Assembly: GCA_013002205.1 (NCBI GenBank)
Contig: JABDKN010000156.1
Span: 1-64,000 of the forward strand
Source of the DNA: Granulosicoccus sp.
Lineage (GTDB): Bacteria; Pseudomonadota; Gammaproteobacteria; Granulosicoccales; Granulosicoccaceae
Reading direction: 5' to 3'
DNA: 64,000 bases
Shown here: positions 1 to 8,998 of the stretch, piece after piece
Layout of the letters: every line of letters starts with the position of its first letter
Position numbering within the stretch: the stretch's first letter is position 1
Program-made: the position numbers and the translations under genes
The notes under the pieces: generated by a model
The model's database searches: none
Told to the model about the DNA's origin: nothing
The model's input: only the letters and a program-made list of their open reading frames with translations

Positions 1-816
1 TCCCACGCCTGCCAGGTGACAGCTGGCGCAGATGCCATCTACCGTGCCCCGGATGTTGTCAGTCAGGCCGTCAGGGACCTGGCCGACCACGAGCTCTGCA
101 TCGGCCTCTGCGGAGGCGGCGTTGGTGGTGGAAGATTCAGTGGCCGTGGTTTCCGTTGCAGGAGCTTCGGCTGCAGACTCTTCGGACGCAGGAGCTTCGG
201 CTGCAGACTCTTCGGACGCAGGAGTTTCGGCTGCAGACTCTTCGGACGCAGGCTCTTCGCTTGCAGGCGCTGCGGCCGGGCTTTGCGCAGCCGCTGCGGC
301 GTCCCCAGTTTCGCCGGCGGCCGGTGCTGCCTCCGCGGAGACCTCGAACATCGCCAGATGCTCCACGGCACGCTGTATTTCCTCATCCGAATACGTGCTG
401 CCACCACGGGCCGGCATGGATCCCTTGCCGTTGATGACACTGGCGACCAGAGTCTCCAGTCCCAGTTCGCGTCGGGCAGCCCAGGCCGCCTCGTCGCCGG
501 TCAGTGGTGCACCGGCCACACCAGCCTGGTGGCAGGCAGCGCAAGCCCCGTTGACCAGTTCCTCGCCGGTCATTGGTGCGCCGGTCACGGCAACGGGTGC
601 CGTACCACCGGCAGGCAGATCATCAGCGGAGGTGCGTACGCTGCCTACCGGCCCGATGCGCTGCAACAGCGCATTGCGCAACAATGGATCGTTGGCATCC
701 TCGACGTCACCGCCCAGAGAACGCGCAGCAATGGCTATGATGACGCCAAATATGGCCAGCGCCGCCATTACCAGCCCCATTGTTTTAATCATGCCGCTAT
801 CGGTGGCACCACTCAT
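1..816 (-). CDS. Cytochrome c5-like di-heme c-type cytochrome, partial (runs off left edge)
   Basis: Minus-strand reading from ATG at 816 gives MSGATDSGMIKTMGLVMAALAIFGVIIAIAARSLGG..., with heme motifs CAACH and CASCH separated by an Ala/Glu-rich repeat linker. No stop in window, so absent from the ORF track. Confidence 0.85.
   Translation of the reverse strand, partial: MSGATDSGMIKTMGLVMAALAIFGVIIAIAARSLGGDVEDANDPLLRNALLQRIGPVGSVRTSADDLPAGGTAPVAVTGAPMTGEELVNGACAACHQAGVAGAPLTGDEAAWAARRELGLETLVASVINGKGSMPARGGSTYSDEEIQRAVEHLAMFEVSAEAAPAAGETGDAAAAAQSPAAAPASEEPASEESAAETPASEESAAEAPASEESAAEAPATETTATESSTTNAASAEADAELVVGQVPDGLTDNIRGTVDGICASCHLAGVG
158..259. repeat. 30-bp tandem repeat (about 3.4 copies) inside the cytochrome linker
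   Basis: gcaggagcttcggctgcagactcttcggac at 158, 188 and 218 (one substitution in the third), then a partial copy; encodes repeated ESAAE(A/T)PASE on the minus strand. Confidence 0.9.
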
Positions 817-903
817 GACACATTTCTCCGTTGGCGCAATCTGCACCTGTTCAAACCAGGGAATCGCTGGCCGACAAACACGCGGCCGAATCTTAACATT
901 GTA

Positions 904-1413
904 TCAGCGCAAGCTGCCGCGCCCCATCATGCGATTTAAAACCTTGAGTCCACGCCCGCCGTGCGACAGCGCGCCCAGCACGTGCGTAGCGATCAGCACA
1001 CCCAATACCCACTTCCCCCATGCATGCCAGTTTCCGGCCTGCTCAACGCCCCCGAAGTAATGCAACATGCCAGTCGCCGCCATCAGCAGGGTTGCCACGT
1101 AGAGACTGACGTGATGCAGCTCTACCCAGCGTACCAGTGACGGTGACAGATGCCCGCCCGTCAATGGCACCGGACGCCTGCGCAATTGCCAGCGCCAGAT
1201 CATCAGCGCGGCGATCGTCATGCCTGCCCAGGTATGCAGGCTGGTGACCAGAAACTGTCCCAGGTCGAGTGTTTCCTGGCGACCGATGGCGGCCAGGGCG
1301 TTCTTCATCGGCACCTGCAGTGCATACTGGAGGATCAGCAACAGCAGCACCAGCCAGTGCAGGCGTCGCTGCAATGGAGTGTAGAAGATCGTGGGCTCGG
1401 TCGTGCTGTTCAT
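904..1413 (-). CDS. Cytochrome b561 family protein
   Basis: MNSTTEPTIFYTPLQRRLHWLVLLLLILQYALQ...; four-helix b561-like pattern with spaced His; internal Met of ORF 904..1500. Confidence 0.8.
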   Translation of the reverse strand: MNSTTEPTIFYTPLQRRLHWLVLLLLILQYALQVPMKNALAAIGRQETLDLGQFLVTSLHTWAGMTIAALMIWRWQLRRRPVPLTGGHLSPSLVRWVELHHVSLYVATLLMAATGMLHYFGGVEQAGNWHAWGKWVLGVLIATHVLGALSHGGRGLKVLNRMMGRGSLR

Positions 1414-1763
1414 GTTCTGGATTGCGCAGGATTCTGCCCTGTCAGGTGCAAAGCGGCCAGCGACCTGCAGAGCCTGACAGGGGTTTCGTATACTACGCAA
1501 AATCGCACCGGGCAGACTTGCCTGTGCACCGCTCTTCCTGATTCCCTGTCACACGCCTGTCATGCCGGAGCCAGCCGCATGCGCAGGCGTCCACCCGGCG
1601 TGGCCTCTCTCCCGGGCGCATGGCGCACAGCGGCGCCGGGACGACTGAACCGCTCGATCGGCTCACAGCCAAAGTGCGACAGGCTGCTCGATTCCACGGT
1701 TCCACGGTCAGAATTCTGATCCAGCGCAACCGGATCGTCATGAACTTCGGGTACAAATGAAGC

Positions 1764-2066
1764 GTGATCACCCGCCGTTTCCAGGAGCCAGCAATCGTGC
1801 GACCACCTGTCGACTATCCCGTTGCAAACAGGATGATGGCAGCACCGCCGGACGAGCCGATCAATTACGCCGCCCTGCTCGATCGTTATGCCGCCAAGCA
1901 ACTCATCACCGACGACATGATCCAGTCTGCGTGCCGGAGCATGGAGGCAGCGCAGCAATTGCCCTATGCAGCCCGACCGGTACCGGTCGATACACGGCCG
2001 GGTTTACGCCCCTGCACTGACCTGGTCATCGATCGCCTGCTGAAAGTCATGCGCCTGGCCCACTGA
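1764..2066 (+). CDS. Small hypothetical protein
   Basis: 100-aa ORF; a later start (MMAAPPDEPINYAALLDRYAAKQLITDDMIQ...) is possible. No recognised family. Confidence 0.35.
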   Translation: MITRRFQEPAIVRPPVDYPVANRMMAAPPDEPINYAALLDRYAAKQLITDDMIQSACRSMEAAQQLPYAARPVPVDTRPGLRPCTDLVIDRLLKVMRLAH

Positions 2067-2145
2067 TGGGTACTTCGCGCAGGCATTCGCAATGGTGTAG
2101 TGTGTCGAGCGAGGCAAAGCAGCAGCTTGCGCCAACCCGGAAGAC

Positions 2146-3411
2146 ATGCGTCAGCACACTCAACGATCCCAGATTTCCTGGGCATTTTATGACTGGGCGA
2201 ACTCGGCCTTTGCCACCACCGTCATGGCAGGCTTCTTTCCTCTCTTCTTCAAGCAGTACTGGAGTGCCGGCACCGAGGCGACCGTCAGTACGTTCTGGCT
2301 GGGACTGGGCAATTCCGGCGCAAGCCTGCTGATTCTCCTCCTGGCACCGCTACTGGGCGCGCTGGCCGATTCGGCAGGTACCCACAAGCGTTTGCTGGCA
2401 AGTTTCGCGTTGATCGGTGTCGTGTGCACTGCCAGCCTGTTTTTCGTCGCCGAGGGCGACTGGCCATGGGCCATCAGCATCTATGTGATCGCCATCATCG
2501 GCTTTTCCGGAGCCAATGTCTTCTATGACGCCATGTTGCCAGCCCTGACCACGCCGGCGGACTATCACCGCCTGTCGGCACTGGGCTACTCTCTGGGCTA
2601 TCTTGGTGGCGGACTGCTGTTCCTGGTCAACGTGACCATGACGCTGCAACCAGGCTGGTTTGGTCTTGCCGATACGGTTCAGGCAGTACGCGTATCCTTT
2701 CTCAGTGTGGCGCTGTGGTGGGCCGTCTTCACGATGCCGTTGCTGACCGGAGTCCGCGAGCTGGCACCGACAACTCCCCACCGAGTCGGACTTGGCGATG
2801 AATTCAGGAAGCTCAGGAATACGCTGGTTTCAATACGCAAACAGCGTAATCTGTGGATGTTCCTGATTGCGTACTGGCTGTATATCGACGGTGTAGCCAC
2901 CATCATCCGAATGGCCGTCGACTACGGCATGGCTATCGGGTTGCCAGCGGACAACCTCATCGTCGCCTTGCTGCTGGTGCAGTTCATCGGCTTTCCGGCC
3001 ACCCTGGTCTTCGGCAGAATCGGCCAGCGATTCGGCGCCAAGCGGGGTTTGTGGATCGGCTTGTGGGCTTATGTCCTGGCGACCTCCTACGCCGGCTTCA
3101 TGGATTCCAGTGTCGAATTCTATGCACTGGCAGTGGCCCTGGGATTGGTACAGGGGGGCGTCCAGTCACTCAGTCGATCACTGTTCGGGCAGCTCATACC
3201 GGTCGGCCGATCCGGAGAATACTTCGGGTTTCTCAATATGCTGGGTAAAGCTGCGGCGGTACTCGGTCCTTTCCTGGTTGGCGTAGTGGCAGCCACCACC
3301 GGCAACTCGCGAATTGGCCTGTTGTCTATACTGGTGTTGTTTCTGCTTGGCATGTGGTTTCTGCGCAAGGTGGATGTCGGCCCCACCGGTGCCGGCGTCT
3401 CAGCGACCTGA
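2146..3411 (+). CDS. MFS transporter, UMF1 (Atg22-like) family
   Basis: 421 aa, polytopic; N-terminal ISWAFYDWANSAFATTVMAGFFPLFFKQYW typical of UMF1; purine-rich RBS upstream. Confidence 0.88.
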   Translation: MRQHTQRSQISWAFYDWANSAFATTVMAGFFPLFFKQYWSAGTEATVSTFWLGLGNSGASLLILLLAPLLGALADSAGTHKRLLASFALIGVVCTASLFFVAEGDWPWAISIYVIAIIGFSGANVFYDAMLPALTTPADYHRLSALGYSLGYLGGGLLFLVNVTMTLQPGWFGLADTVQAVRVSFLSVALWWAVFTMPLLTGVRELAPTTPHRVGLGDEFRKLRNTLVSIRKQRNLWMFLIAYWLYIDGVATIIRMAVDYGMAIGLPADNLIVALLLVQFIGFPATLVFGRIGQRFGAKRGLWIGLWAYVLATSYAGFMDSSVEFYALAVALGLVQGGVQSLSRSLFGQLIPVGRSGEYFGFLNMLGKAAAVLGPFLVGVVAATTGNSRIGLLSILVLFLLGMWFLRKVDVGPTGAGVSAT

Positions 3412-3444
3412 TCACCTCTACCCCACTCGTCCACTGCACGGTTC

Positions 3445-4167
3445 ATGAAAACGATCTCCGGCATTCTGCTGCTTATCTGCGCCTATTTCCTGCTGGTACC
3501 CGGGCTGACTCAGCCAATGCTGAGCGTATCCGGCACCGTTGAGAAAACCAGGCTCGTCGAAGTTGGCAGGCAGTTGATTCGTGAAAGCCCCAACACCCCC
3601 TCGCTGGTGAACAACCTGGTGGACATGGTCGTCGAGACCCTGGATGTACAGGGTTCCGTCAATGCATTCGACAAGACGCGCAGCATTCTGGGCACGGCGC
3701 AGGAACTTCATGCCAATGGGCATCTGCCCGTGGCGCTGCTGATCGTGCTGTTCAGTGTCGTCATACCCCTGGTCAAGGCGGTGATTCTTCTCGCCATGTT
3801 ACTGCCGGTCGGCCCGAGTGTTCGCAGTGTACTGCTATGGACCAGCAACGCGATCAGCAAGTGGTCGATGGCCGATGTGTTCGTCATTGCCATCTTCATA
3901 GCCTTTCTGGCCGGCAACGGCATTCAGGCAGACCGGGGACTGGTGGACTTCACGGCTACGCTGGGTGTCGGTTTCTGGTATTTCCTGGGTTATTGCCTGG
4001 TCTCGATACTGGGAACGCAGTTGCTCACAGCGGGCCTGCGGCAACGCATCGGCAACGCCGCTACCAGCACCTCCGGGGAGCCTGTGAAGCCGGTCCAGGA
4101 TACGCCCCTGCAAAATCCCTCCTCCGCCCGGAATGCCTCGATCGACTCCTCTCCGGATACCGGTTGA
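3445..4167 (+). CDS. Paraquat-inducible protein A-like membrane protein
   Basis: 240 aa; multiple TMs and the KWSMADVFVIAIFIAF segment typical of PqiA domains. Confidence 0.75.
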   Translation: MKTISGILLLICAYFLLVPGLTQPMLSVSGTVEKTRLVEVGRQLIRESPNTPSLVNNLVDMVVETLDVQGSVNAFDKTRSILGTAQELHANGHLPVALLIVLFSVVIPLVKAVILLAMLLPVGPSVRSVLLWTSNAISKWSMADVFVIAIFIAFLAGNGIQADRGLVDFTATLGVGFWYFLGYCLVSILGTQLLTAGLRQRIGNAATSTSGEPVKPVQDTPLQNPSSARNASIDSSPDTG

Positions 4168-4259
4168 GCCGTGTGCCGGGCGCCGTCGAGTCCTGCTCAT
4201 GGAACCCGGAAGGGGATCCGCAAGGATGTGAATTCGCGCACGGAAATACCTTACGCCTG

Positions 4260-4982
4260 ATGAAGACAACGCCTGACAAGCCGCTAATCCGGCTACATTC
4301 GCGCGCCTTCAATCTGTCGATGAGCTGCTTCCCTGCTCCGCTGCCAAACCGGCACTCCAGACTCACCCTTACCCTGTTGGGCAGTTTCGCCCTGTTGCTG
4401 AGCAGCTGCGGCACAGGTGGCCCGGCTCTGGCACCGGTCGACGGATCCCCGGACGAATCTCCCACCATCGCAGCTGCCAACCCGGAAACCGCAGAGCAGT
4501 CCGTCGACACCGTCGAGGGTACCGCCTCACCGGGAGGAGCAGTCAACTGCTCGGCGGTAGACAGCCAGGCACGGCAGCAGATGCTGGATCTGATCAACGC
4601 TGTGCGGGCCGAAGCACGCAGTTGTGGAGCGGACTATTTCGAGGCAGGTGCCGCGCTGAGCTGGAATGCAGAGCTGCAGCGGGCCGCACAGGCCCACTCG
4701 GACGACATGGCGGTGCATAATTTCTTCGACCATACCGGCAGTGACGGAAGCTCCATTGGTCAGCGGGCAACGAGTGCGGCCTATCGCTGGTCGAGCGTCG
4801 GCGAAAACATATCGGCCGGACAGTCCAGTGCTGCACTGGCAGTGGACGCCTGGGTCAACAGTCCCGGCCATTGTCGAAACCTGATGAACCCGGTTTTCAC
4901 CGACGTCGCACTGGCCTGTGCCGAAGATCCGCTTGCCGATTACACCTACTACTGGACCAACGTGCTGGCAACCCCCCGCTGA
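4260..4982 (+). CDS. CAP-domain (SCP/PR1-like) putative lipoprotein
   Basis: Lipobox-like LLSSC; ALSWNAELQRAAQAHSDDMAVHNFFDHTGSDGSSIGQRA...WSSVGENIS...NSPGHCRNLMNPVFTDVALAC. Start at 4260 or 4320. Confidence 0.85.
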   Translation: MKTTPDKPLIRLHSRAFNLSMSCFPAPLPNRHSRLTLTLLGSFALLLSSCGTGGPALAPVDGSPDESPTIAAANPETAEQSVDTVEGTASPGGAVNCSAVDSQARQQMLDLINAVRAEARSCGADYFEAGAALSWNAELQRAAQAHSDDMAVHNFFDHTGSDGSSIGQRATSAAYRWSSVGENISAGQSSAALAVDAWVNSPGHCRNLMNPVFTDVALACAEDPLADYTYYWTNVLATPR

Positions 4983-5124
4983 GCGGGAACCTGAGCTGAA
5001 TCAGGCCACCGATGCCGGGCATCGACAGTACAATGGTGCCAGCGGCACATCGCTGCACTGGGCTCACTGCCTGCCGAGGCCTTGCAGCCCACGACCTGAC
5101 CGATACTTGATATTCCGGATTTGC

Positions 5125-5544
5125 ATGCGAAAACCCTATCGAAAACGCCCTGAGTTCTTCGTGATCGCCGTTCAGTTGAAGCTGGACACCGAGGGCTTTC
5201 ACTACAGAAAATGGGACAATCCACAATACTGCAAGCCTGGAGACTGGATCGTCGACAATGCCGGGGACGTGTACAGCATTGACCAGCACTCGTTCGAGAG
5301 CACCTATGAACAGATCTCGCCCGGCTGCTTTCGCAAATCAGCCATCGTCTGGGTGGAAACTGCGCAACAGGCCGGCGTGATCACTACCCGGGAAAATGCA
5401 ACCAGTTACCAGGCTGGTGACTATCTCGTGTGGAACGACAATGATGCATCCGACGGCTACGCCGTCAGCAAGGAGACTTTCGAGAAGATGTATGAACCGG
5501 TGCCCGACGACAACACGGAGAGTGGACTCGCCCAACGCGAGTAA
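5125..5544 (+). CDS. PGDYG-like domain protein
   Basis: MRKPYRKRPEFFVIAVQLKLDTEGFHYRKW...KPGDWIV...QAGDYLVWN..., two related halves; internal start of ORF 4918..5544. Confidence 0.6.
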   Translation: MRKPYRKRPEFFVIAVQLKLDTEGFHYRKWDNPQYCKPGDWIVDNAGDVYSIDQHSFESTYEQISPGCFRKSAIVWVETAQQAGVITTRENATSYQAGDYLVWNDNDASDGYAVSKETFEKMYEPVPDDNTESGLAQRE

Positions 5545-5615
5545 GGTGCAGGCGGTCGTTCCAGGTGAGCCCTCGCAGGAACCGCGCTAAGTCACCCAAC
5601 TGACCAAAAGTCAGC

Positions 5616-7439
5616 TTGCCGCACAAGGCCCGGTCAGCCATGCTGAGGGTTCGAACCGGCGAAACGACTGCACGTCTCATGGACTCCACGCTCGTTCTGA
5701 CAGGCATTTTCCCTTTCATACTGATCACTGCCGGCATCCTGTCGCTTATCGTATCCCTGCTGCTCCTGAGCCTGTACCGCCGAGCCACCCTGCGTGGCAT
5801 GGCAAGCACGGCAATCCCGACAACCGGAACCAGCGCCGGGGAACGAGTCCCGTCCCCGCCCCAGGACAGCCCGCACAGGACTCAGCTACCACCCTTGCAG
5901 TTCCACGAGATCGACGCCAGGCAAACCGGCAACCGTAAAGATTCACGCGACGCCGTCGACTCGGCTGTGGTTGCATTCATCAGGCGCGCGCACATCAATG
6001 ACGCCCTGACCTGTCTGGCCGCAGGTGTTGCGTATGCCCTCATCATGACACTTGCCTGGTCGCTGCTCGCCTCCGGTCCGTCATCGATAGGCCGCTCGCT
6101 CATGCTGATGACACTGTATCTGTGGCCCGGTGTCATTGCCATCTGCCTGGTGAGCACTATCGGCTGGAAGGAGTCGCTGACGGTACTGGCGGGGTATCTG
6201 CTGTTGCTGATGCTGACAGTGCAGATCGTGCTGTCGAGAAATCCGCAACTCTCCGCAGCTGCACTGCTACAGCTCTGGTTCATCATCAATCTTCCGCCGA
6301 GCGTGTTCTTCCTGTTCTTCCTGCAGAATCGAATTCGCGCCGTCGGCCCGCTGGTCCTGGCCTTCATGCTCTGCGGCGTTGCCGGTGCCGTACTGCTGGT
6401 TCAGGTGACCGGTGGCAGTGACGCAATGCTTGGACTGATCATCCGCGCCACCATGCCCATGGGCCTGGGGGCAACATCGGTGTTCATACTCATGCATCTG
6501 GCAGGATTTGTGTTGCTGGCGATCGTGGGATGGCGTCTGCTTCGCCGGTTGGGGGAGGCCTATCGACGGAAACGATTCAGCGATCGCTCCACGACACTGG
6601 CTTCTCTGTGGTTGATGTTTGCGCTCATACAGAGCATCGGATTCGCTTTCGAAGGTGCGCTGTGGATACTGAGCGCCCCGATCGCGTTCCTGGCCTGTCG
6701 ATTCGTGGTGAAGATCGGGCAGCGGATGAATTCGTCACGCAACCGACCCACCGCCGAACCACTGGAACTGCTGCTGCTCAGAGTATTTTCCCTGGGCCGA
6801 CGCAGCAACCGGTTCTTCGACAGCTTCTCCAGACTGTGGCGGCCAGTGGGCATCATCAACATGATCGCAGGACCTGACCTGGTAACCAGTACGGTGGAGC
6901 CGCACGAATTTCTGGAATTTGCGGGCGGCAAACTGTCACGTCGCTTCGTCGTCAGCGAACCCGACCTGCAGCAACGCCTGCATGATCTGGATCGCGCTGC
7001 GGATCCCGATGGACGCTACCGTGTCCATGAGTTCTTCTGTCACGATGACACCTGGCGCATGACCATGCAACGCCTGGCTGCAGAGAGCCACGCCATCGTC
7101 ATGGATCTGCGCAGTTTCTCAAACGCAAACCAGGGTTGCCTCTACGAGCTGAAGGTCCTGCTCGACACCATCGATCTGCGCCACATCGTTTTCATCGTCG
7201 ACGGAACGACCGACAGAGCCTTTCTTGAATCCTCGCTGCTGAACTTGTGGTCGGTCCTGGATCAGCAGTCACCCAATACCGATCTGGGGGAACCGACGGT
7301 GACGCTGTTTGCCGCGGAAAATCATTCCCGCCGAGCGTTGAACTCACTGATCAGCCAGCTGACCCGACACACTCTACCCGTTCCTGATACGGCGACCCTG
7401 TGGGACAGGACAACCCCCGGCAGAACACATCACCCCTGA
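5616..7439 (+). CDS. Large multi-pass membrane protein with C-terminal soluble alpha/beta domain, unknown function
   Basis: 607 aa with many hydrophobic helices, then HEFFCHDDTWRMTMQRLAAESHAIVMDLRSFSNANQGCLYELKVLLDTIDLRHIVFIVDGTTD. Confidence 0.75.
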   Translation: MPHKARSAMLRVRTGETTARLMDSTLVLTGIFPFILITAGILSLIVSLLLLSLYRRATLRGMASTAIPTTGTSAGERVPSPPQDSPHRTQLPPLQFHEIDARQTGNRKDSRDAVDSAVVAFIRRAHINDALTCLAAGVAYALIMTLAWSLLASGPSSIGRSLMLMTLYLWPGVIAICLVSTIGWKESLTVLAGYLLLLMLTVQIVLSRNPQLSAAALLQLWFIINLPPSVFFLFFLQNRIRAVGPLVLAFMLCGVAGAVLLVQVTGGSDAMLGLIIRATMPMGLGATSVFILMHLAGFVLLAIVGWRLLRRLGEAYRRKRFSDRSTTLASLWLMFALIQSIGFAFEGALWILSAPIAFLACRFVVKIGQRMNSSRNRPTAEPLELLLLRVFSLGRRSNRFFDSFSRLWRPVGIINMIAGPDLVTSTVEPHEFLEFAGGKLSRRFVVSEPDLQQRLHDLDRAADPDGRYRVHEFFCHDDTWRMTMQRLAAESHAIVMDLRSFSNANQGCLYELKVLLDTIDLRHIVFIVDGTTDRAFLESSLLNLWSVLDQQSPNTDLGEPTVTLFAAENHSRRALNSLISQLTRHTLPVPDTATLWDRTTPGRTHHP

Positions 7440-7538
7440 GTCCGACGGTCAGTGCCGGCCTCGCACGATTGTGTTACAACCTCCACTTCGCCAATCACAG
7501 CCCCGTCCACCCACCGGTTGATCCGAGCGCACGACGTG

Positions 7539-8153
7539 ATGACAGTGACAGCACATCAATCAGCCATAGGCATTTTCCTGACCGCCGTCTTCTTTCTGCT
7601 GATCACACCGGGACCGGGCGTGTTGTCGACGGCAGGTGTCGGCTCAGCCTACGGAGCCAGGGCCGGGTATCGCTACGTGGCGGGTCTGTGCATCGGCACC
7701 AACCTGGTGGCACTGGCCGTCGTCAGTGGCGTAGCGGCGCTGGTACTGGCACAGCCTGCCCTGCGCAGCCTGCTCATGTATGCCTCGGTAGCCTACCTGT
7801 GTTATCTGGCTTTCCGCATTGCCTTCGCCGGCTCGACGATCAGCTTCATCCAGTGTGCACGCGCGCCTGGTATTCGCGATGCCCTGATTCTGCAGGCCAT
7901 CAATCCGAAAGCCTACGTCGTCAATACGGCTCTGTTCACCGGCTTTACATTCATCGGCATGCCACTGTGGCAGGAGACACTGTGGAAATTCCTGCTGATC
8001 AACCTGGTCTGGGTACCCATTCACCTGCTGTGGCTGGCAGCCGGAATCGGTTTGCAGAAACTGGCCCTGCCGCTGCACTGGCAGCGACTGATCAATGTGC
8101 TGATGGCCTTGTCACTGTTGATGGTGGTGTTCCTGGCGGTCGCCATGGGCTGA
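7539..8153 (+). CDS. LysE/RhtB family translocator
   Basis: MTVTAHQSAIGIFLTAVFFLLITPGPGVL...LILQAINPKAYVVNTALFTGF; LysE pattern. Confidence 0.85.
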   Translation: MTVTAHQSAIGIFLTAVFFLLITPGPGVLSTAGVGSAYGARAGYRYVAGLCIGTNLVALAVVSGVAALVLAQPALRSLLMYASVAYLCYLAFRIAFAGSTISFIQCARAPGIRDALILQAINPKAYVVNTALFTGFTFIGMPLWQETLWKFLLINLVWVPIHLLWLAAGIGLQKLALPLHWQRLINVLMALSLLMVVFLAVAMG

Positions 8154-8364
8154 TTGCATCGGTCGCGAGGAACAGGAACAGGACCCGGCCTCGATGAGAT
8201 GAGATGCCCACGGGCGAGTCCCGGGGCGCTGCATTGGACAGTCGCCGACTTTGCACCTATATTGCGGTTAGGGCGATGCCAGCGAGGTCGCCGGCAAGGC
8301 GCGCGAGGTGGACATTGATACCACCCGATCTTTAGCAACAGAAACTGGATAACAGACTGGATCG

Positions 8365-8931
8365 ATGAGCTCTCCGGTACCCGCTGCATGGCAGACGCAT
8401 GCCATTGATGAACGCTATGACAACCCCTGGATCACGGTCAGCCACCGGCGCGTGACGGCGCCCACCGGCAACCCGGCCACCTATGGACTGGTTCATTTCA
8501 AGAACACGGCCATCGCCGTGATACCGATCGACCGGGATGGTCACACCTGGCTGGTCGGCCAGCATCGCTACACACTGGATCAGTACGCCTGGGAGATACC
8601 CGAGGGTGGCGCACCACCGGGAGAATCACCCCTGGGTGCCGCCCGGAGAGAATTGCGGGAAGAGACCGGCATCACGGCGCGTCGCTGGACGAGCCTGCTC
8701 AAGTTGTACACCTCCAACTCGGTCACCGATGAACTCGCCCGCGCATTCGTCGCCCAGGATCTCAGTTTCGGTGACACTCAGCCGGATGACACGGAAGTAC
8801 TCGCACTCAGACGTGTGCCGCTGGATGATGCCATCGCACTGGCAATGGAGGGCAGGATCACCGATGGCCTGAGCGTGGCCGCACTGCTCAAAGTACGCCT
8901 CTTACTCGACCAGGGTCTGCTGAGCCTGTAA
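8365..8931 (+). CDS. NUDIX hydrolase (ADP-sugar pyrophosphatase-like)
   Basis: Nudix box GGAPPGESPLGAARRELREETGITA. Confidence 0.9.
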   Translation: MSSPVPAAWQTHAIDERYDNPWITVSHRRVTAPTGNPATYGLVHFKNTAIAVIPIDRDGHTWLVGQHRYTLDQYAWEIPEGGAPPGESPLGAARRELREETGITARRWTSLLKLYTSNSVTDELARAFVAQDLSFGDTQPDDTEVLALRRVPLDDAIALAMEGRITDGLSVAALLKVRLLLDQGLLSL

Positions 8932-8998
8932 CCGGATACGGCACTCCCGACATACGGCCTGGCGGTTACTTACTCCGTCCCGTCCCCTGCACCCGAGC

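Noticed and set aside
158-259. Regularly spaced 30-bp repeats considered as CRISPR
   Set aside because: Directly adjacent with no spacers, in-frame and inside a coding gene.
16-1060. Plus-strand ORFs 16..939 and 32..1060 (Cys/Arg- and Ser/Ala-rich)
   Set aside because: Antisense to a clear di-heme cytochrome and b561 gene; composition comes from the GC-rich repeat.
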